Shown one piece after another: positions 58,837 to 64,000 of a DNA stretch of 64,000 nucleotides (the stretch's first letter is position 1; each line of letters opens with the position of its first letter). The notes under the pieces were generated by a model. The model was given only the letters and a program-made list of their open reading frames with translations. It was not told where the DNA came from and made no database searches. Made by a program: the position numbers and the translations under genes. The stretch spans positions 248,001-312,000 of the forward strand of contig NZ_JAMXBF010000009.1 of NCBI RefSeq assembly GCF_023823685.1, in the 5' to 3' direction. This DNA is from Pseudomonas subflava. GTDB taxonomy: Bacteria; Pseudomonadota; Gammaproteobacteria; Pseudomonadales; Pseudomonadaceae.

Positions 58837-59693
58837 GTGCGATAGAAGCCCTGCGCCGCCCGCTGCGGGAAGACCTCAGCGGCTTCGTCGGCCTGCTGCG
58901 CCGGCTGCAGGTGCCGCATCGGGTCAGCGAGGAGCGCGACGCCCAGGTGCTCTGGGTGCCGGCCGAGCCGCTGGCCGAGCAGGTGCGTGCGCTGTACCTG
59001 CGCTATCCGCAGGGCGCCGCGGAGGAGGAGCTGCCGACTCCGGCGCAGCCGGCCCGGCCGGGAGTGCTCGCGCAGATGCGGGCCAGCTGGATGACCGCGC
59101 TGGTATTGCTGGCGACCGTGCTGGTCGCCGCCATCACGCTGCTGGGTGACAACCTCGACAGCCTGCGCTGGCTGACCTTCCAGGATTTCCACCTCCGCGG
59201 CCAATACCTCTACTTCCAGCCCTGGCTGGCCGGCCTCGAAGCGGGGCAGTGGTGGCGCCTGGTAACACCGATGCTGATCCACTTCGGCATCCTGCACCTG
59301 GCGATGAACGGCCTGTGGTACTGGGAGCTGGGGCGGCGCATCGAGTTTCACCAGGGGCGTTTCGCCTTGCTGGGGCTGACGTTGGCGTTCGGCGTGCTGT
59401 CCAACTTCGCCCAGTTCTGGTTCGGCGGGCCTTCGCTGTTCGGCGGCCTGTCCGGGGTGCTCTACGGCCTGCTCGGCTACTGCTGGATCTTCCAGTTGCT
59501 GGCGCCGACCCCGGCCTACAGCCTGCCGCGCGGCGTGCTGGCGATGATGCTGATCTGGCTGGTGGTCTGCCTGAGCGGGGTGATCGACACCCTGGGCTTC
59601 GGCTCCATCGCCAACGCCGCCCATGTCGGCGGGCTGGTCGCCGGTTGCGCCGCGGGTCTCGTCGGCGGTGCACTGGCGCGCGTGCGCCGGTAA
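58833..59693 (+). CDS. Rhomboid-family intramembrane serine protease (GlpG-like)
   Basis: 286 residues. An N-terminal cytoplasmic domain (about 1-85), then six transmembrane helices with the family marks: the L1-loop W-R region (QWWRLVTPMLIHFGILHLAMN), the catalytic Ser in GGLSGVLYG (about residue 207) and His in AAHVGGLVAG (about residue 263). It cleaves membrane proteins within the bilayer; substrate unknown. Confidence 0.93.
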   Translation: MSAIEALRRPLREDLSGFVGLLRRLQVPHRVSEERDAQVLWVPAEPLAEQVRALYLRYPQGAAEEELPTPAQPARPGVLAQMRASWMTALVLLATVLVAAITLLGDNLDSLRWLTFQDFHLRGQYLYFQPWLAGLEAGQWWRLVTPMLIHFGILHLAMNGLWYWELGRRIEFHQGRFALLGLTLAFGVLSNFAQFWFGGPSLFGGLSGVLYGLLGYCWIFQLLAPTPAYSLPRGVLAMMLIWLVVCLSGVIDTLGFGSIANAAHVGGLVAGCAAGLVGGALARVRR

Positions 59694-59733
59694 ACTTGCC
59701 CACCTGTTTAGCTTCCCGCTGTTGGAGCCCGCG

Positions 59734-60006
59734 ATGTCGTCCTTTGCCGAAATGATCGAGAACATCACTCCCGAGATCTACCAGAGCCTCAAGCTGGCCG
59801 TGGAGATCGGCAAGTGGCCGGACGGCCGCAAGCTCACCCAGGAGCAGAAGGAGCTGTCGCTGCAGGCCATGATCGCCTGGGAGATCCAGAACCTGCCCGA
59901 AGAAGAGCGCACCGGTTACATGGGCACCTCGGAGTGTGGTTCCAAGTCCGAGCCGATCCCCAATCTGCTGTACACCTCCGCCAACGCCACGGACACCCTG
60001 CACTGA
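59734..60006 (+). CDS. DUF1315 (YeaC-like) protein
   Basis: 90 residues, soluble, with FAEMIENITPEIYQSLKLAVEIGKWPDGRKLT at the start and a helical body. The family is widespread in gammaproteobacteria and uncharacterised. Its stop overlaps the start of the DUF2797 gene by one base (TGATG). Confidence 0.85.
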   Translation: MSSFAEMIENITPEIYQSLKLAVEIGKWPDGRKLTQEQKELSLQAMIAWEIQNLPEEERTGYMGTSECGSKSEPIPNLLYTSANATDTLH

Positions 60007-60833
60007 TGGTCGAGCTGGCCCGTGGCTCCCTGAGCAAGATGAAGGCGCAGCTGGCTGCGCCGGTGCAGTACGCCTTTCGCCTGGGCGACGAGGAAGTGCC
60101 GGTCAACCCGCTGATCGGCAAGACCCTGCGCCTGGAATACCTCGGCGCGATCCACTGCAGCCATTGCGGACGCCGGACCAAGACCAGCTTCAGTCAGGGC
60201 TATTGCTACCCGTGCATGCAGAAACTGGCGCAGTGCGACATCTGCATCATGAGTCCGGAACGCTGCCACTACGAGGCCGGCACCTGCCGCGAGCCGGGTT
60301 GGGGCGAGCAGTTCTGCATGACCGATCACGTGGTCTACCTGGCCAACTCGTCCGGGGTGAAGGTCGGTATCACCCGCGCCACGCAAATCCCCACGCGCTG
60401 GATCGACCAGGGCGCGACCCAGGCGCTGCCGATCATGCGCGTCGCCACCCGCCAGCAGTCCGGCTTCGTCGAAGACCTGCTGCGCAGCCAGGTGGCGGAC
60501 AAGACCAACTGGCGTGCGTTGCTGAAGAGCGATGCCGCTCCGGTGGACCTGCTGGCGATCCGCGACCGTATCCTCGACATCTGCGCCGAGGGCATGCACG
60601 CGCTGCAGCAGCGCTTCGGCATCCAGGCCGTGCAGCCGCTCATTGAGCAGCCGGTGGTGGAGATCAGCTATCCGATCGAGGCTTACCCGGCCAAGATCAC
60701 CAGCTTCAACCTGGACAAGGACCCGCTGGTGGAAGGCACCTTGCTCGGCATCAAGGGTCAGTACCTGATGTTCGACACCGGGGTGATCAACATCCGCAAG
60801 TACACCGCCTACCAGCTGGCCGTGCACCACTGA
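60006..60833 (+). CDS. DUF2797 family protein with a zinc-binding N-terminal region
   Basis: 275 residues. The N-terminal part has CSHCGRRTKTSFSQGYCYPC and CDICIMSPERCHYEAGTC, cysteine pairs that probably bind zinc. The middle has VVYLANSSGVKVGITRATQIPTRW-type strands that recall a GIY-YIG-like core, without the full catalytic set being clear. Function unknown. The start is ATG 60006 overlapping the upstream stop; pepN follows after 59 bases. Confidence 0.85.
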   Translation: MVELARGSLSKMKAQLAAPVQYAFRLGDEEVPVNPLIGKTLRLEYLGAIHCSHCGRRTKTSFSQGYCYPCMQKLAQCDICIMSPERCHYEAGTCREPGWGEQFCMTDHVVYLANSSGVKVGITRATQIPTRWIDQGATQALPIMRVATRQQSGFVEDLLRSQVADKTNWRALLKSDAAPVDLLAIRDRILDICAEGMHALQQRFGIQAVQPLIEQPVVEISYPIEAYPAKITSFNLDKDPLVEGTLLGIKGQYLMFDTGVINIRKYTAYQLAVHH

Positions 60834-60892
60834 CCACGAATCATCGTCAACGGGCCGTATCGCCGGCCCGCACAAGAAAAGGGCCACAAGCC

Positions 60893-63550
60893 ATGCGTAC
60901 CGAACAGCCGAAGATGATCTACCTCAAGGACTATCAGGTCCCCGACTACCTGATCGACGAGACCCACCTGACCTTCGAGCTGTTCGAGGACCATACCCTG
61001 GTGCATGCCCAGCTGGTGATGCGCCGCAATCCCGAGGCCGGCGCCGGCCTTCCGCCGCTGGTGCTGGACGGCCAGCAGCTGGAGCTGATCAGCGTGGCCC
61101 TGGATGACCACGAGCTGAGCGCGGCCGACTACCAGATGACCGACAGCCACCTGACCCTGCAGCCGACCCAGGCGAACTTCGTCATCGACAGCAGCGTGCG
61201 CATCCACCCGGAGAGCAACACCGCGCTGGAAGGCCTGTACAAGTCCAGTGGCATGTTCTGCACCCAGTGCGAGGCCGAGGGCTTCCGCAAGATCACCTAT
61301 TACCTCGACCGCCCGGACGTGATGAGCACCTTCACCACCACGCTCAGCGCCGAGCAGCACAGCTATCCGGTGCTGCTCTCCAACGGCAACCCGATTGCCA
61401 GCGGCAGCGAGGAGGGCGGCCGTCACTGGGCGACCTGGGAAGACCCGTTCAAGAAGCCGGCCTACCTGTTCGCGCTGGTCGCCGGCGACCTCTGGTGCGT
61501 GGAAGACACCTTCACCACCATGAGCGCCCGTGAAGTCACCCTGCGCATCTACGTCGAGCCGGAGAACATCGACAAGGTGCAGCACGCCATGACCAGCCTG
61601 AAGAAGTCGATGAAGTGGGACGAAGAGGTGTATGGGCGCGAGTACGACCTGGACATCTTCATGATCGTCGCGGTCAACGACTTCAACATGGGCGCCATGG
61701 AGAACAAGGGCCTCAACATCTTCAACTCCAGCTGCGTGCTGGCCCGCGCCGAGACCGCCACCGATGCTGCGCACCAGCGCGTCGAGGCGGTGGTGGCCCA
61801 CGAGTACTTCCACAACTGGTCGGGCAACCGCGTGACCTGCCGCGACTGGTTCCAGCTGTCGCTCAAGGAAGGCTTCACCGTGTTCCGCGATGCCGAGTTC
61901 TCGGCCGACATGAACTCGCGCACGGTCAAGCGCATCGAGGACGTGGCCTACCTGCGCACCCACCAGTTCGCCGAAGATGCCGGCCCGATGGCCCATCCGG
62001 TGCGTCCGGACGCCTTCATGGAGATTTCCAACTTCTACACCCTGACCGTCTACGAGAAGGGCTCGGAAGTGCTGCGCATGATCCACACCCTGCTCGGCGC
62101 GGAGACCTTCCGCAAGGGCTCGGACCTGTACTTCGCCCGCCACGACGGCCAGGCCGTGACCTGCGACGACTTCGTCAAGGCCATGGAGGACGCCAGCGGC
62201 CAGGACCTGACCCAGTTCAAGCGCTGGTACAGCCAGGCCGGCACGCCGCGCCTGGACGTCAGCGAGAGTTACGACGCGGCGGCCAACACCTACCGTCTGC
62301 AGCTGCGCCAGAGCTGCCCGGCCACGCCGGGGCAGGCGGAGAAGCTGCCCTTCGTCATCCCGCTGGAGCTGGCCCTGCTCGACGCCCAGGGCCGTGAGTT
62401 GCCGCTGCAGCTGGTCGGCGAAGAAAAGCCGGCGGGCCGCTCGCGCGTGCTGCAGGTGACCCAGGCCGAGCAGGCCTTCACCTTCGTCAATATCGCCGAG
62501 AAGCCGCTGCCTTCGCTGCTGCGCGGCTTCAGCGCGCCGGTCAAGCTGAGCTTCCCTTACAGCCGCGACCAACTGATGTTCCTGATGCAGCACGACTCCG
62601 ACGGTTTCAACCGCTGGGAGGCCGGCCAGCAGCTGGCCGTGCAGGTGCTGCAGGAGCTGATCGGCCAGCATCAGCGCGGCGAGTCGCTGGTACTCGACCA
62701 GCGCCTGGTCGCGGCGCTGCGCAGCGTGCTGGAGAACGAATCGCTGGACCCGGCCATGGTCGCCGAGATGCTGTCGCTGCCGGGCGAGGGTTACCTGACC
62801 GAGATCGCCGAGGTGGCCGATGTCGACGCCATTCACGCCGCCCGCGAGTTCGCCCGCGTACAGCTGGCCGAGGCGCTGTTCGAGCCGCTGTGGGCGCGTT
62901 ACCAGGCCAACCGCGAGATCTCGCGCGCCACGCCGTATCTGGCCGAGTCCAGCCACTTCGCCCGCCGCAGCCTGCAGAACATCGCGCTGTCCTACCTGAT
63001 GCTGACCGGCAAGCCGGAAGTGCTGGCCGCGACCCTGGAGCAGTACGACGCCTGCGACAACATGACCGAGCGCCTGACCGCGCTGGCCGTGCTGGTCAAT
63101 TCGCCCTTCGAGGCCGAAAAGGCCCAGGCGCTCGAGGCCTTCGCCGAGCACTTCAAGGACAACGCCCTGGTCATGGACCAGTGGTTCAGCGTGCAGGCCG
63201 CCAGCGCATTGCCGGGCGGCCTGGCGCGGGTGCAGGCGCTGATGCAGCACCCGGCCTTCACCCTGAAGAACCCGAACAAGGTGCGCGCGCTGATCGGCGC
63301 CTTCGCCGGGCAGAACCTGGTCAACTTCCACGCTGCCGATGGCAGCGGCTACCGCTTCCTCGCCGACCAGGTGATCACCCTCAACGCACTGAATCCGCAG
63401 ATCGCCTCGCGCCTGCTCGGCCCGCTCACCCGCTGGCGCAAGTACGATTCCGCGCGCCAGGCGCTGATGCGCGGCGAGCTGGAGCGCATCCTGGCCAGCG
63501 GCGAGCTGTCCAGCGATGTGTACGAGGTGGTGAGCAAGAGCCTGGCCTGA
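60893..63550 (+). CDS. pepN: Aminopeptidase N (M1 family)
   Basis: Broad-specificity zinc aminopeptidase that finishes cytoplasmic protein breakdown. 885 residues. The exopeptidase motif GAMEN is at 267-271 and the zinc site HEYFHNW at 303-309 (ligands His303, His307, and Glu326 in LKEGFTVFRD). Domain order is the N-terminal beta saddle, catalytic domain, beta domain and a large C-terminal helical cup. A strong hairpin follows the stop. Confidence 0.97.
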   Translation: MRTEQPKMIYLKDYQVPDYLIDETHLTFELFEDHTLVHAQLVMRRNPEAGAGLPPLVLDGQQLELISVALDDHELSAADYQMTDSHLTLQPTQANFVIDSSVRIHPESNTALEGLYKSSGMFCTQCEAEGFRKITYYLDRPDVMSTFTTTLSAEQHSYPVLLSNGNPIASGSEEGGRHWATWEDPFKKPAYLFALVAGDLWCVEDTFTTMSAREVTLRIYVEPENIDKVQHAMTSLKKSMKWDEEVYGREYDLDIFMIVAVNDFNMGAMENKGLNIFNSSCVLARAETATDAAHQRVEAVVAHEYFHNWSGNRVTCRDWFQLSLKEGFTVFRDAEFSADMNSRTVKRIEDVAYLRTHQFAEDAGPMAHPVRPDAFMEISNFYTLTVYEKGSEVLRMIHTLLGAETFRKGSDLYFARHDGQAVTCDDFVKAMEDASGQDLTQFKRWYSQAGTPRLDVSESYDAAANTYRLQLRQSCPATPGQAEKLPFVIPLELALLDAQGRELPLQLVGEEKPAGRSRVLQVTQAEQAFTFVNIAEKPLPSLLRGFSAPVKLSFPYSRDQLMFLMQHDSDGFNRWEAGQQLAVQVLQELIGQHQRGESLVLDQRLVAALRSVLENESLDPAMVAEMLSLPGEGYLTEIAEVADVDAIHAAREFARVQLAEALFEPLWARYQANREISRATPYLAESSHFARRSLQNIALSYLMLTGKPEVLAATLEQYDACDNMTERLTALAVLVNSPFEAEKAQALEAFAEHFKDNALVMDQWFSVQAASALPGGLARVQALMQHPAFTLKNPNKVRALIGAFAGQNLVNFHAADGSGYRFLADQVITLNALNPQIASRLLGPLTRWRKYDSARQALMRGELERILASGELSSDVYEVVSKSLA

Positions 63551-63555
63551 CCCGC

Positions 63556-63605
63556 GACGGCGTTACCGAGCACTTGCTTGGTAACGCCGTCTGTTACCCT
63601 TCGTT
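63556..63605 (+). terminator. Long hairpin after pepN, probable terminator
   Basis: A 16-base-pair stem (GACGGCGTTACCGAGC paired with GCTTGGTAACGCCGTC, one G-T) with an ACTT loop, followed by a pyrimidine-rich stretch (tgttacccttcgtttcctttcc) rather than a clean T-run. Confidence 0.7.
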
Positions 63606-63877
63606 TCCTTTCCACCTGATCAACTTCCAATCTGCTCCGCAAGCCGCGTTCCAGACGCATTTCGCTTCTCGCCAGGCCTCGAATCTCAAGGTTGAACCGC
63701 GCCAGGTAGCAGACAAATTGAGACAACCTCAGGCGGAATCGGTCTTTTCCCGGACTGTCTTGGCGGATGTACATGATTCGGCTACGCCGGCGCCTTTCTG
63801 GTATCGATCTTGAATAGCTCGTGCGCGGCCACGTGGCCCGAGCTCATAACAAGAACAATCGATCCATGGAGTTGCCG
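63592..63877. other. Upstream region of the last gene, no gene seen
   Basis: 286 bases with no reading frame of recognisable content. The final part (ataacaagaacaatcg) is a purine-rich leader. Promoter boxes could not be fixed by eye. Confidence 0.4.
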
Positions 63878-64000
63878 ATGGCCATCCCCTTGCGCAAGCC
63901 GTCCCTTCGTTTCGCCCCCGCCAAGGCGGGCTTCGCCCTCGCCGGGCTCATTCCCTTGCTGGTGGCCGTTCCGGCCGGCGCCGTCGAATTCAGCTTCGTC
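63878..64000 (+). CDS. Start of an exported protein, 3' end cut off (possibly DUF1302 family)
   Basis: Only 41 residues are visible. They form a signal peptide: basic start (MAIPLRKPSLRFAPAKAG), a hydrophobic core (FALAGLIPLLVAVPAGA) and probable cleavage before VEFSFV. The start at 63878 is chosen because ggag lies six bases before it; an in-frame ATG at 63866 is the alternative. The opening VEFSF of the mature protein resembles DUF1302 outer-membrane-type proteins, but 41 residues are too few to be sure. Confidence 0.55.
   Translation, partial: MAIPLRKPSLRFAPAKAGFALAGLIPLLVAVPAGAVEFSFV

Noticed and set aside
60809..63331. An 840-codon open frame antisense to pepN
   Set aside because: Same cause: low-complexity composition and no family signature, while pepN on the other strand has all catalytic motifs.

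Overview
The window is chromosomal DNA of a GC-rich gammaproteobacterium, almost certainly a Pseudomonas near the P. aeruginosa / P. alcaligenes lineage. The evidence is a complete xcp type II secretion cluster, FimV, Usg next to Asd, the Ala-Glu-Ala-Glu tRNA cluster, and a gene order that, from memory, follows the P. aeruginosa PAO1 block around PA3137 down to PA3083. No prophage, insertion sequence, CRISPR array or replication origin was seen.

Layout. 1-3478: a DHA2-type multidrug exporter (cut by the window edge) with its HlyD-type adaptor, divergent from a LysR regulator. 3505-5643: gltX, then a tRNA-Ala/Glu/Ala/Glu operon with a clear sigma70 promoter and terminator. 6053-9360: eda, a hotdog thioesterase, a small secreted protein, dusC and a short-chain dehydrogenase. 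9376-9973: small heat shock gene ibpA with a sigma32 promoter, a ROSE-type RNA thermometer and a terminator. 9974-13876: a four-PAS GGDEF-EAL protein and a LysR regulator divergent from leucine biosynthesis. 14056-19587: leuC, leuD, leuB, asd and the Asd paralogue usg. 19743-30510: fimV, truA, trpF, accD, folC, a SPOR protein, cvpA, purF and metZ.

30573-46688 is the type II secretion locus. The xcpP-xcpQ operon runs left and xcpR-S-T-U-V-W-X-Y-Z runs right, but they are not adjacent. About 5.5 kb separates them, holding a MalT-like ATP-dependent LuxR-family regulator and a 913-residue haem protein with the landmarks of fatty acid alpha-dioxygenases / cyclooxygenase-type peroxidases. This is the best candidate for an under-described system: a lipid-oxidising haem enzyme and a large signal-sensing activator inside a lipase/protease secretion locus.

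46781-64000: a tRNA-Val/Asp operon, a 28-residue ORF with a strong ribosome binding site, an operon of a degenerate nitrilase-fold protein plus AraC-type regulator divergent from fadH (with a 21-bp-phased direct repeat between them), a SnoaL-like protein, a coiled-coil protein of unknown function, a PLP-dependent desulfhydrase/deaminase homologue, a double cyclic-nucleotide-domain/rhodanese protein, DUF1853, nadK, a metallophosphatase, a rhomboid protease, DUF1315 and DUF2797 proteins, pepN, and the start of an exported protein cut by the window edge.

Most genes are housekeeping or central metabolism: leucine, methionine, purine, tryptophan, folate, fatty acid and NADP synthesis, and tRNA charging and modification. 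Type II secretion and FimV connect the window to the cell envelope.
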